Positions 1-11,215 of a stretch of DNA of 64,000 nucleotides are shown piece after piece; position 1 is the stretch's first letter, and each line of letters opens with the position of its first letter. Source of the stretch: Coprinopsis marcescibilis. Taxonomy: Eukaryota > Basidiomycota > Agaricomycetes > Agaricales > Psathyrellaceae. The stretch is from positions 88,812 through 152,811 of the forward strand of contig ML210187.1 of NCBI GenBank assembly GCA_004369085.1, read 5' to 3'. Under the pieces are notes generated by a model. It saw nothing but the letters and a program-made list of their open reading frames with translations. It was not told where the DNA came from and did no database searches. Both the position numbers and the translations under genes were made by a program.

Positions 1-360
1 GCAGAGGGGACTCGTCAACTGCGCGCTCGTCTACGAAATAGAATAGAATAGATCAGCTCAATGTCTCGGTAAAAAGATAGGTGAATAGCAGGTAGATGGG
101 CGGTGATGTGGGTGCAATGTGGGGATAGAAAGGATTAGTCAAATCCAACAAGCTCGCCGCTGGGCGTATAAATCACAGCCAATATGCATGTATGTATGCG
201 GATGTATGCACTAGGTTCAGGTATGCATGCACCGCTGGTTGTATGCATATGAATATACACGGACCAAGCAAGATGGATGAACAGCAGATCGAATTGGACC
301 CCCGCATAAGCACCCACCAGCCAATGCCCACACACGCCCACAACCAAGTGGCACTCACCA

Positions 361-662
361 CAGTTTGCAAGTCCACTGGAGGTATCCAAGCCCATGTCGT
401 TGAGGTATATCTCCACGTCGTCGCTCGAGCCCGACAGGTTGTCCGCCGAGCCCCTGTCGATGAGCACGTCCTCGAGGTCGACCACGACGCCGCCGTTGCC
501 GTCCCCGCGTTCTGCGTTGAACGACAACGTGGCTTCGACTGGCACAGAGAGCATCGCATCGCTGTGGTGCGTTCCGCGCGAGGCACCATCGCCCGGGCGA
601 GACGACGTTTCGACCATCCCAGACGGGGTTTCCGGCGAACAAGAACGGGGCGGGGTGTTCAT
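361..662 (-). CDS. Partial hypothetical protein, 5' exon only
   Basis: I do not recognise this protein. An ATG at 662 opens a frame of about 100 codons rich in Ser, Thr, Asp and Gly, including an acidic stretch with VDLEDVLIDRG and DDVEIYLNDMG. The frame stays open past 361, but a good donor (GTGAGT, read on the minus strand) sits there, just after a Cys codon, and what follows looks like intron with TATGCA-type repeats. A possible acceptor (pyrimidine run then TAG) lies near position 38, so the rest of the gene probably runs off the left edge. Composition suggests a disordered N-terminus. Function unknown. Confidence 0.35.
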
Positions 663-1962
663 TCAACGGCGGGAGAAAAGGGAAGCTTAGCGGGTAGATA
701 TCTGGATGGGATGTCGGCGGCGGGGGTCGTCGTGGTTCAGAAACAAGTGCTGCAAAAGACAAATAGCAAAATAAAAAAGAAAGACAAAGGGCGCAATGGA
801 GACACTGCGCTGCTGTGAATCACGGGGAGAGACGTCAGATCAACAAAAATAGAGAGAGCCTTGGGCACGTACTAGTCTGCCCGCTAATAGGTAATCCACC
901 CGATCACCCTCTATAGTCTGTTTTCACCAACAAGACCGCGCTAACAAGGCGCAGAATGCAGACTGCAAGACAGAGCTCGCGGCCCCCGACAACGCTGGTC
1001 CAACCACAGACAATACGATACCGCAAGAGAAGCCAATAGAAAAAGGCAATGCCCACTTGAATAGCTTCTGGCGCGTCTGCTGTCGCCCGCCCAGTCACTC
1101 GTCCATCCTCTGTCGGAACCGACATTCTGTCCAAGTAGAAGCTCGCACTGTCCCACCGGCACGCCCCCAGCGCTGACAGCGGCACAGGCCCATTCCCAAC
1201 CAGCCCACCTCTTCCATGTTCCTATCCACCGGCGTACATACCCCACCACACAATTCGGCAACCCAAGAACCCAATTCGACATCCTGCTCCACTAAAAAAT
1301 CGATCCTCGGGCCTAGAATCTAGATGAAAGATCCTCGGACTCGGAGTGACCACTTCTGACTTCCTCTCGATATTCATAAATCACATCCAACCACCCCCGA
1401 CCTGATCCCTGATATATAATCAACCTGGAACGAAAACCGGTTCTTCCAAAATTCTTTTGTATCAAAGAGTCTACCGTAGAAAGAATGATCAGCATACCTC
1501 TGCATTATGTGTAACCGCAACGCACCATATATTCATCCACAAGACGTAAACAGAGAGCACACACGAGATGATACTTTAGATTGACTGCAACCTGTTGACA
1601 GTGGCGGTCGGTTGGCGACTACCTCCCTCAGGGGTAATTACAACTAGTTCGAATTTCGAAACTTCGCACCGAACGATGATCAATGATCATGCGGGTCAGT
1701 TAGCCGTCTTGCCGAGACAGAGTCACACGATTGGAGCACTGTCCGCAAGTTCGAACCCCATATCTGCACGAATTTTGAGTCAAAACATGCCCAAGGACTC
1801 TTAAATACAAGAGAACAGGATGCCCCACCTAAATATTCGTCGGTGGCGAGTCGGAGCGGAAGGGAAGATCCGCACTGATCCACGGGATGACTAATTCAAG
1901 TCGTAACGAAACCTTTGACCGGCTCGTAGATAAGTACCTCCCAAACGTCTACTACTACAACC
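663..1962. other. Intergenic, no supported gene
   Basis: Only short overlapping frames without family resemblance or a consistent splice pattern are present. It would hold the promoter of the left-edge minus-strand gene and of the XPA-like gene on the right. A Trp-rich minus-strand frame at 941-1282 was considered and not accepted. Confidence 0.5.
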
Positions 1963-3327
1963 ATGCCAAAGGTACCTACAACACCTTCACGCGCTGCCCA
2001 AAAATCCGCAACAGCGCAAAGTCTCCCCGAACTCCAAAAGGGGGCGGCGAGTGCAGCTAAGAAACCACATTTCGAACCAAAGGATGAATCGAACTGGAGG
2101 AAAAGCAGGATACCAATTAACAGCAAAGTGCGTGTAACGGCAATAATTCCTACTCCTTACAACAACTGCTCATAAACGACTTGGTTGCGTTATTATCAGA
2201 TCACCAAAGGGGATGCAACGAAGCTGTATAGGCTCACCAGCGCCGAACTGCGTTAGCTGAAACATGGGGACACCATGTGCGTCTCGAGTTCAAAGTCCAC
2301 TGACTTGGCATTGACTGACGGGTTTCCAAGTACCGAAGCTGGTTTCAAGGCGTTTCTGTACAGAGAACAAGACGTAGAGCGCCTCGCTTGGAGAAAGTAC
2401 GGCGGACCTGAAGAATTTGCCGCCATGTAAGCAGGCAATTCCTCAAGCAAAACACAACCTAACCGCTCCCAGGCTCGGAGACTGCGAGAAAAAGTACAAA
2501 AAGCGATGGCCTTCCAAACAGTTCCCTCAACCAGCCGCATACAACCCATCTTCAGCCCGAGGTTGGGTGGATGCGCTAACCCTCCCACCCAGCTATTACA
2601 CCACTCTAGCCTCAGTGGAAGACCGCGTTAAAAGCAAGTTGGTGCAGAAAGCCCACGGGGACGAATGGCTCTGGCACGCCTGCCTCAAAGCCTGGCGCCG
2701 CACTCTCAGCACCTACGAGGACTACATCCCCATCCCCGGCCAGACCCACCTGCACTACTGCGAAGCCGCCTGCAACGTCTTACCCACCTACCCACCGCGA
2801 ATCAACCCTCCTCAACCGCTTCCGCCTTCCTTCCAAAATTTACAGGGAGTTCTTGATGAAGCCCCTGATTTTCGCCCGATGGAAGAAGATTACATCACCC
2901 ACCCCGCCATTGAGCAGTGTGACGACCACGTCGACGGCTGGACATGGTATGAGTGGACCACGCAGTACCTGGAGAGGGTGTTCCACGCACTCATCACCAT
3001 CATCAAGCACCACGGCGTCGGTCCGACCGGATGGAAAGCAGCTAGGTGGATGGTGTACGACGCGGTACGTCTTGCCCACACTCCTACTTAACCTCGTTCT
3101 GCTAAGCACTTGATTCGCCTTTGGTTTGGTCGTAGCACTCGCGGTCCTTGGGCGGTATAACGTCAAAACTAGTCCGAGGCGATTGGGTCCCGGACTCAGA
3201 CGAGGCCTTCCACTGGTTAGAAGGACAAGGAAAGGAAAGCTATTTCAGCATTCCGAACCTCGTATACCGTTATCCTGCGAAATTTAAAGAATACTACGCC
3301 CTCCTGCCAACGTCCGACTGTCAATAA
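1963..3327 (+). CDS. XPA C-terminal-like domain protein (hypothetical)
   Basis: Five exons can be read: 1963-2127, 2200-2251, about 2339-2426, 2473-3064 and 3136-3327, summing to 363 codons in one frame. The third exon's start is the least certain. The N-terminus is Thr/Ser/Ala-rich and basic. Exon 2 (ITKGDATKLYRL) followed by ERLAWRKYGGPEEF resembles the fold that follows the zinc finger in XPA/Rad14 DNA-repair proteins (the KT-A-KEYLL ... WGS-EALEEE pattern), but I see no zinc finger. A conserved block around GDEWLWHACLKAW follows, then a C-terminal region of about 150 residues. A shortened paralogue lies at 28.4-29.3 kb on the other strand and shares the same exon borders, which supports this model. 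Role is inferred only: DNA-binding or repair-related. Confidence 0.6.
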
Positions 3328-3500
3328 AGGGCATCGTTGGACACTGGAGATATGCAAAACGGGAAAATAACAGTATAATAAAGTACAACTCTAACGGACA
3401 ATCTAATCAACAACATGTATATATGTAGGGTATCGAACAAATGTAAAACAGACAACCTTGTGCCATAGTAGTGTGCAGAAACATCGCCGACGAACGCCGC

Positions 3501-4739
3501 TCAAGGCAAATGTACATGCCTCGCAGGAATCAACAGCCACGAAAAGGCAATCGCAACCCTTATCAACACAGCAACACCGATCGTCGCCGCCGTCCCCAGC
3601 TGCCCCAGCACCAACCTCCCCACCACCACCCCCAAGAATAAGTACCCAATCACCATCCACTTGTGATCTCTAGAGGGCACACTTCGTCGCACATAGAACA
3701 ACGCAGGATCAGTCGCGAGCTCTACAAACGCTGCTGTCAACACAACTACGGAACGTACGGAACACCGATTATCAGCATCATCCGAAGCAAACGCCACGAG
3801 GAAAGAAAAGGCTTACTGGTAGTGCTGAACGGAGTATTGAGCCTCCTAGCCATGATGCCCTGCACACCAAGACTCGCACTAAGACACGCGATCCCAAAAA
3901 AGTACCGCATGCTGACAACAGCGACGGTTTGCGTGGAAAATGCCGCATCCCCTGCACCAACAGCAACAGCGAGAGCGGGGATCGGCGCGGCTTCCAACGA
4001 CCAAAACGTTAGCGCACTGGCGAGGGTGAGGCACGCCTGGATGAGCGTCCCCCCAACGAGCCACCCGCGCTTGTGCGTCCCGATTTTGTCTCCCAGACGA
4101 CCGAATATGAGCAGGCCGGCGATAAACGCGACCAGCGAGCAGAAGGACTGTGCTTCGGAAGGTGGAGGTACGTTTTGGAGCACGGGTCGGACGGTGAACG
4201 CGGTTGGAGCCGGCGTGGTGAGGAAAACCGATTCCAGGCGGCGCGCGAACGCTAGTGCGAGCTGCAGAGCGATAGTACGTTCTCAGCAATGCTCCTTGCT
4301 TGACTCGTCGCGAACCCATACGCACCTGTGCAAAGTTGCCGGTTTGGAAACCGCACCAGACGAAGATGGAAGAGAACGAGATGGCATCGCTGGGAGTCAA
4401 GTCGATTAGGACGAGTTCCTGCTCGTTCGTTCGGTGGGGACGACATACATATAGCCAGTCATGAATGCATACGCGGATAAAAACGGCGCGACTTTGCCCG
4501 CGTCCACTTCAGACGTGAGTGAATGGCGCAACGAGGCTAGCAAACCAACCGTATTTCGAGCAGGCTCCTCAGCCGAGTCTAGGAAACACAACATACATAC
4601 CCCTTATGAGCAACGAACGCCACAAGTACGACTAGCTCTCACCTGACGAGACAGAGGAACCTCCGTTGACAGAACGATAATGCTGTATCCCATTCTCAGG
4701 GTGTTTCATCAAGCTCGACGTAGACGACGACGACTCCAT
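3501..4739 (-). CDS. DUF1275 (YoaK-like) integral membrane protein, copy A
   Basis: Exons read from the minus strand are 4739-4643 (starting MESSSSTSSL), 4578-4449, a short exon near 4390-4327, a long one ending near 3820 and a last one near 3752-3501; about 325 residues. The protein has the fungal DUF1275 pattern: AYAFMTGYI-DAISFSSIFVWCGFQTGNFAQ across an exon border, a GRLGDKIGTHKR loop, GIACLSASLGVQGIMARRLN, and a final hydrophobic pair of segments ending in ARHVHLP. About six membrane segments are expected. Function of the family is not firmly known; a transporter role has been guessed for bacterial members. A paralogue (copy B) is at 31.8-32.9 kb with matching intron positions. It converges on the XPA-like gene. 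Confidence 0.8.
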
Positions 4740-5385
4740 GATACTCCAAGTCCAATCCCTCAACAGTCCAAGTCGTCCCGTAGACGGTAGTGGTTTCCGG
4801 ACAGTGTCCAAACGAAAAAGCCTAGTAGTGGTCGGTGGTAGAGCTGAAAATTAACTGGCAAGCCGCCACAGTTGTGCCGATTTGTAGTGCGATCAAGAAG
4901 CCATTAGAAGGGCCCATGATGCATATGCTAAATGAAGTTGACTGAACAGGCAGCTTGATTTCACGGGCACAAGCACCACCGGCTTAGTTGCCTGCCGCCT
5001 CCGTTCCAAACACCGAACGTCATTGGCTTGGCAGACAGAGCCTCCACTCAGCCCAATGCCTGCCGTGCCTCTTGTCTCAAATTCAAAGAGCACCTTGTCT
5101 TTGACACCTACTATCATTCCCAGTGCAGGTTTCCCCTAGATGTAAGACTCTCTTGCAAAGAGAACGGGGAACCGCCAGGAGCTGCCTCCGACAGACCGCC
5201 CGAGATCATCGCTCAAAGGGGAGACTCGGGAGAGCCTGCAGACATCGGTAAAATCGGAAATTTTAGGAATTTCGTCCACCTGCAAGTACCCGAATACAAA
5301 TCTGGGGCGCCCAGGCCCACAGTTCAGACCTGGCCCGCCAGCCACGGGTTTAAAAATTCGTCTTGGGGCAAAAATGCGTCACACT
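4740..5385. other. Intergenic between DUF1275-A and the phosphatase
   Basis: Upstream side of the DUF1275 gene and 3' side of the metallophosphatase. A plus-strand frame around 5028-5483 overlaps the phosphatase 3' end and looks like a shadow. No gene supported. Confidence 0.5.
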
Positions 5386-7277
5386 TTATTCCGAGACGTC
5401 TTCCAAGGCTACTCTTGCCCGAATATCACCATCTTCGAGTCGAATCCATGTGTCGATTGATGCGTCCGGACGCGAGGTTTTGAACACGATGTTTCGTACG
5501 CCGTGGCCCCACCCCGAGTCGCTGTAGCCACCATACCTGAATTGGTTGATAATGCGATGTTACTACCATAGGCATCTGTTATGAGACGAGTCGGAAGGGC
5601 AACGCACCCTGAATGCTTGTCGAAACAGAACACGACGTCCTTGGTCGGTTCACGCGCACACCACTCGTTACCATGATCTAGACTCGGGGAATTAAATACA
5701 TATCAAGGGGGCAATAAATCGAAAAAAAACGCACCGTGTCCAGATATCACAGCGCGAAGATTCTTGATCTTCGAAACTGCGTCCCAGAAGGGCTCGTCGT
5801 TCCCCACCGAGTTTGGATCCATGGAAGCCTGAACGGATCCCCGGCCAAGGTAATCCGCTAATCAGAATATCAGAACCCCCGAGAAATTATCAATCAAACT
5901 GAACACACCATTCTGTCCTGGGTTCTTGGAACTATCCAGTTTCGCCTGTACAACTTTGATGGCATACCTATTCGTAGCTCCTTCAACAACGAACGAGGCG
6001 TGGATGGCGCAACGAGGACACTTACGGCGGAATATGCATGAATGCCATCGCACTGCGCTGGGTATCTGGACCCCACGCAGCTTCCATTAATGCAGACTCG
6101 GATTGAATCCAATCCGCAACGGACGCGTCAACCCAGTCAGGGATGGGTTTCGTCCCTGCGTTTCCGTCGGGGTATATGCCGCCTGCAAAAGGTCAACTGA
6201 ATTCCCACCCTTTCTCCGTTCCTGGTACTTACCTCGAGAATCAAAGAACCAGAGGATCAAAACCGGTGCAGGGTCTGGAATTGGATGTTAGATGCGTGCT
6301 TCGAGATAGACAGCATCATGTGGGTACCGAGCTGAGACTGGTATACCTTTGCGCAAACGCGTCAGTGGCATACCCTCTGTAAAAAGGCAACTACCTACTG
6401 GAACCCAATAGTTTCCTGGGCCTCGCTTGCCTCCAATACTAGACGAGGCCGTTCTCGTATAACTGAGAGGCGCAAGCTTCTGTTCTTGGATAATCTCCTC
6501 AATATGGGTAATGTTCACATCATTGTCGTGGTTCTGCATCGCGAGTTCAAGCACTTCGACAGGCGTGGGTGGGTGGGAACACTCACACCATGTGTGGAGG
6601 AGAAAGCGACTCCAGCTGCATTCAACGGGGCGACTATCTGATCAATCAACGTCGTCGAATTCTCTCTAAACGTATCTAAAATCCACCGTGAGCACTCAGT
6701 GCGTTCGAAGATGCCGAGAACGTACTCTCGCCGGTGATCAGGTCCCCATTCAACACACTACGGGCGAGCATGGGACATCACTGAGCGTCACGCTATAGCG
6801 TCAAAATTGGCTAGCAACCTACACATAGTCCGGCTGCTCCTCCCGCAAAACAGTCTTCATCAACCTCGTACTGTTCCGATCCTGTTCAGGGCCCCAATCC
6901 ACCTCCGGCCCTTCCCCAAAGTGAAGGTCCGAAAAAACAGTGATTTTGAACGTGTCGTCGGGCCTGAATGTGTTGCGAGGCTTCCCGAGTGCAGGATACG
7001 GGTCGAGGTCCACGACGACACGCCTTGGCGAATCTGAATCGGGGGCATACCCAAGGCCGATTTTGGCTTGGTTGCTGCCCCGTGGCGGTCCTGCGAGGCT
7101 CGGAAGGTTTGAGGTGAGGTACTTTGACCACCAAGGTTCTTTGTCTGATACCGCTCTGCTGCCAGTGAGCCCTGAGTCCGTCGTTGGCAATCCCCGGGCG
7201 AAGGAGGTGAAAAGCGTCAGATAGAGATATGCCAAACCTATTTGAGCACTCCTTTGCCAGGAGAATAGACCCGTCAT
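5386..7277 (-). CDS. Secreted Dcr2-like calcineurin-type metallophosphatase
   Basis: A multi-exon gene whose parts spell the full set of binuclear metallophosphoesterase motifs in order: FSDLHFGEG (D-x-H), LNGDLITGE (GD-x-x), THG|NHDN (GNHD, split by an intron), MAFMHIPP, and ISGHDHGNEWC (GH-x-H), ending ...ALEDVSE. This arrangement is that of the Dcr2/purple-acid-phosphatase-29-like group. The start at 7277 gives a hydrophobic leader (MTGLFSWQRSAQIGLAYLYL...) consistent with a signal peptide; an ATG 13 codons upstream (7316) is also open and would put a polar stretch before the leader. The substrate is unknown; extracellular or vacuolar phosphatase activity is inferred from the leader and motifs. 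It is divergent to the LPMO gene, separated by about 0.9 kb. All key metal ligands appear present. Confidence 0.82.
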
Positions 7278-8173
7278 TTCGCGCGGGGAATGGACGAGAG
7301 TGGACGTGATTGGCAAGTATAAACTCGATTGTGAGAAGGAATTTCATGAAATCATGTTCGGAGACAGGGGCGGTTGTCGAACTGAGCCTGAGAAGCTTGG
7401 CGCTTGCTTATTGTCTATTTGCGCTTGCTATGATCAGAAGGACGGAAGTTGCCGAAGCTGATGCAGTCCTCTTTATTTTCGTCACCAGTACCACCAGAAC
7501 CTACGTTAGATTCTCATCTTCACATAGACGGGGGGAAAGGTACGAACAGTTTCCGAGGATTAAAATTTGACGCCTCGAGGCTATCCGATTCCTAATAACG
7601 CAGGCCCCTTTCGAGCTGGCGGTTGTCGAGATAATCGTAATCTCTGGCGTTCTGAAGTCTGAGAAACACTGTAGTTGGCAAGGATTAACTGCCGTGGCAA
7701 TGGTGGCATTGACCGAGGTCTCTTATCAGGACGTTCCGAACTCTCTGTTTGCGCTTACTAAAATTGCCGCCAAAGTGGAATCGCGCAAGTGCGGACTCGG
7801 AATAAACTCAATTGTTCTTCCTCCTTTTTCGAAGTTTGAATACCACCATCCATGTTTATGTTCATGGGTCGGTTTTTGCCACGCGGCGAGTACTTGCCGC
7901 AGAGGGAGCCCTCGTGAGCATCAAAGACCCTAGTTTTCTCGCCATTTCAGGGTAGTACCTATGCTTCTGCATCAACCCTCGACTTTAATGTGGTAGAGCG
8001 AAGACCCGAAGTCCGTTGTGAGAGGATCTTATCGGATACTTTCCGGGAGAAGATCAGCGACTGAATAACATTGTAGATTTAGGGAATAGCGTCGGAGCAG
8101 GCCAACGAGGATTCAGCTGTATAAACCGTATAAACTGTTCAAACTAAAACATCGTTCGATCTGACGCTTCAAG
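7278..8173. other. Divergent intergenic region, phosphatase / LPMO
   Basis: Shared upstream region of two divergent secreted-protein genes. Apart from the TATA-like boxes listed separately, I see only short frames of no recognisable family. Confidence 0.5.
8120..8134 (+). promoter_or_regulatory. Paired TATA-like boxes before the LPMO
   Basis: TATAAA occurs twice, at 8120-8125 and 8129-8134, 40-54 bases before the LPMO ATG at 8174. Such boxes are typical of inducible fungal cellulolytic genes; use in vivo is inferred. Confidence 0.4.
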
Positions 8174-9527
8174 ATGATATTCCCTCTTGGATATGCAAGC
8201 ATCGCTTTGCTCCTAACAGGTGCTAGCGCCAGGCCGCACTCTATTTTCCAAGTAAGTTATCTGGTGCCTCCAGCTCTACCCAACTCTGACAGCTCTAGGA
8301 ACTGCACGTCAACGGCGTATCCCAAGGTCACGTTATTGGCATAAGAGCGCCATATTACAACTACGTAGGCTGTCTGTTCCCCTTCCAGAGACTGACGTGA
8401 ACAACTCGCACAGCCAACCACCAACGTTTCTGCCAAAGACATCATCTGCAATGGCGTTACACACGCTTGGAACCTACCCCTTCCTGACAAGGTTATTCCT
8501 GTTCCTGCGGGTGCACAAGTGACCACGGAGTGGCATGCAAGTATATATGGGGCGAACGACCCCAAATGGGCCAACGCAGAACCGATTGGAGCCGATCACA
8601 GAGGACCGATTCTGGCGTATCTGTAGGCGACAATCGTATCTGATTGGCTAACTCTGTATTAATAGACACTCCAGTGCAAAGATCCCAGATGCGCTACAGG
8701 AGAACATTGAGGGCCTGGACTGGTTCAAGGTATACCAAGAAGGCTTCGACAACAAAGAGGGCCTCTGGGCTACCGAGAAGCTCATGAGGGATAAAGGAAA
8801 GGTATCCTTCAAGATTCCTGAATGCATTGAGCCTGGTCAATACCTCTTGCGAGCTGAAATTATTGGTGTGCTCCTTTGTATCGTCTGGCTAGAATTCGCT
8901 CGCTTACCAATTTCAACCAGCACTCCATGGTGCCGGGAAGCTGAACGGGGCGCAGTTCTTCGTGGGCATCCGGTTTTACTAAAAGTTGGTATCCGACACC
9001 TGACACAGAGCTCCGATAAAGCTTTCCTGTGCGCAGCTTGAGATCAAAGGTGAAGGGAAAGTCGTTCCAGCAGCAATCGCCAAGTTCCCCGGCGCTTATG
9101 ATGGCAAGTTCCTTGCATACCTGTAACTTTTTCCCCATGTTATTGACTGTGCCGATCAATCAGCGACTGATAGAGGAATTCGAGTCAGCATTAAATCCAC
9201 TGGTCCAAATCCAACAGACTTGAAATATTACCCTCCTGGCCCACCCGTTTTTACCTGTCAATCCCCAAATCTACCCTGGGACCCAACAACGGTCATAACA
9301 AATCCGGGAACCATACCCAAATGGGAGCAGTGTGGTGGCTATGGGCAAGTGGTTCTCTAGTATCTCGTAGGCTCCCGATGGCTTACTCTGGCAAAGTTAC
9401 ACTGGAGATTCTGCATGCATCGCTCCCGCCGAGTGTGTGGAGATTAACGGTTACGTACGTCAACTTCCTTCCACTCTAGTGCTCCGTCGTCGTTGAATTT
9501 TCCTCCCAGTACCACCAATGTCAATAG
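8174..9527 (+). CDS. AA9 lytic polysaccharide monooxygenase with C-terminal CBM1
   Basis: Many short exons join into an AA9 (former GH61) copper oxygenase that cleaves cellulose or related glucans oxidatively outside the cell. Seen: hydrophobic leader; His22 in ARPHSIFQELHVNG; AKDIICNG; VTTEWHASIYG; the second brace His in ADHRGPILAYL; GLDWFKVYQEG; CIEPGQYLLRAEII; ALHGAGKLNGAQFF|LSCAQLEI; FPGAYD; and PPGPPVFTC. A short linker leads to a complete CBM1 (WEQCGGYG|YTGDSACIAPAEC...NGYYHQCQ). Two points are odd: the residue at the axial copper position (family Tyr in QFY) is Phe here, and Arg-Pro stands between a likely signal cleavage site (Ala-Ser-Ala) and the brace His. Two introns, after GAYD and inside the CBM1, appear to use GCAAGT donors. 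Everything else looks intact, with no in-frame stop under this splice model. Confidence 0.85.
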
Positions 9528-9735
9528 AAAGGTGGCATAAAGGCAACACTTTACAGTCCTCGTGTGCTTAGTGAACAAATAACCTGAATGGTCGCGCTGG
9601 GCGCTAAATAAACAACATGCTATATATATACTATGGGCGTTTCAATAAGAAGGATTAAAAGGGGAGTGGAATAGGGGTCAGATATATGTGGTAATGATGC
9701 TCCGCAGTTAGAATAAACGAAAATAGACAATGGGG

Positions 9736-10779
9736 CTACGTGAAAAGACGACCTGCAAACTCGATGATCCCCCAAGAAGGACGGCTCCCAAGAGCAGCCA
9801 TTGCTTGGTCCTTGTTTTGTTCATCGAAGATCCACATCACGCTGCGGTAGTACCCTAATAAAGACAAATGCTATGTGAGGTTCTGCGCAGTCTTTGAATT
9901 GCGGCCTAATTAACTCACAATGCTGGAGCGAGCCTGGTGACTGTGTAAACAAAGATCCGTCAGTTGGTGTGCATATTCCAAGAATGATCAACGCACCTCT
10001 CCTACAGACGGCTGGTAGTCAAAATCATCCGGGGAGTCCTTCTTGAAAGGATTTGAGGGAATAATCCACTCCTTGGGTATAATCGTCGCCTTTCCGGCGA
10101 AGCTCCGCCCATCCAGGGACACGACATCAGACAGCTCGTTATCCGTGCCTTCAACATCATCCATCTCCGGAAGCTCTTCAAACAACCCATACGACCCAAC
10201 GCCGTACCGACCTTTCGGCTCATCGCGACTACCCCGATAATCCGTAGTGCCGTGTACTCGGGTCTCCAAATTCGCAAGGCCAACCGTGAAACCGAGCTCA
10301 TTTGCAAGGCTGCGCAAGTGTGCGATACACTGCGCGTCGGGCGCTTTCAGTGCCGCTGCTCCGGATGTGAGGTTGGATGATGTGTATTGGTGTTGGAGGA
10401 TGTGCGCCATGAACGGAACTTCCGGGGTATACTCCCGGCGCTTCCACTTGCTCAACACGTGGAGAAGACCCTTTGCCGCATCGTCATGCACGGCGTTGAG
10501 GGAACGTTTGGAGTCAAGCTGGGTAGTAGACGAGGAGGCTGCTTGAAGCTCTGATAGGGCGTGGTGCAAGTCATACTGCGATATATTTCACGAATCAGCA
10601 AAAGTGGCTGACGAGCAAAGAATACCCGCCGTGGTACTCACTGGAAGGTTATCCCCGGTCTCTGATTCGTCGGTGTCAGAAGTTGTGTCTGACAGAACTG
10701 ACCCGTCCAGCGACCCTTCTCCGTAGGATGCGGCGAGTACGGTAGTTGCTGGCGTAGAAGTTTGGGTTGTCGAGGTCAT
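9736..10779 (-). CDS. Short protein matching the C-terminal half of an agaricomycete 2OG-oxygenase-like family
   Basis: The start could be 10779 (MTSTTQTST...) or 10884. An acidic Ser/Thr N-terminus ends at a GTGAGT donor, followed by YDLHHALSELQ and a long exon. The long exon carries LKAPDAQCIAHLRSLANELGF, LFEELPEMDDVEGTDNE, VVSLDG, SNPFKKDSPDDFDY and, across two short introns, VGE|SPGSLQH|WYYRSVMWIFD, ending GIIEFAGRLFT. From memory this block matches the region after the Fe2OG domain in large basidiomycete proteins annotated as 2OG-Fe(II) oxygenase-like. The oxygenase domain itself, with its His-x-Asp...His set, is not here, so this is either a short relative or a 5'-truncated copy. Function unknown. 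Confidence 0.5.
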
Positions 10780-10884
10780 GGAGGCTTCAACGTAGTGGTG
10801 GGGGGTTGGTATGTTGAACACTCCCAGGCCATCCGATATTTGTAGGATGCGGTGAAACCGAGATGTCCGAGCCTGGAACACCAT

Positions 10885-11215
10885 GAGGTTCCGTCATGCC
10901 TTACGCCGCGCGCCCCTGGTGGGGCTCTACATACATACGTATGTTGCGCCCAAGTTGCGCCCATGGCTGTGTTTCGCTCCCAATTCCGGACTGTGGATCA
11001 TTTAATGGGGATACCAGGAAATGAGAGCACCATCACCAAATCGTCATTTATAAGTGCCGCCGGTGCGTCCTCACGCTTCCGACGATCAAACGCTCGTCAT
11101 GGTACTTACTCAAGCACTAGCACTAAGTACATACTATGATACAAGTATAATATCCCACAAATTTATAACTGTAACCAGAGGAATGCAAACTAAGAACTGA
11201 TGGCTGATGATGCGC
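10885..11215. other. Intergenic, nothing recognised
   Basis: About 330 bases between the 2OG-like gene and the 3' end of the reductase gene. No gene or clear signal seen. Confidence 0.5.

Noticed and set aside
941..1282. Trp-rich minus-strand frame
   Set aside because: Low-information Trp/Cys/Gly composition; no start context, domain or paralogue.
1735..1765. tRNA T-arm-like GGGGTTCGAAC on the minus strand
   Set aside because: The flanking arms do not pair and no acceptor stem or anticodon loop can be found.
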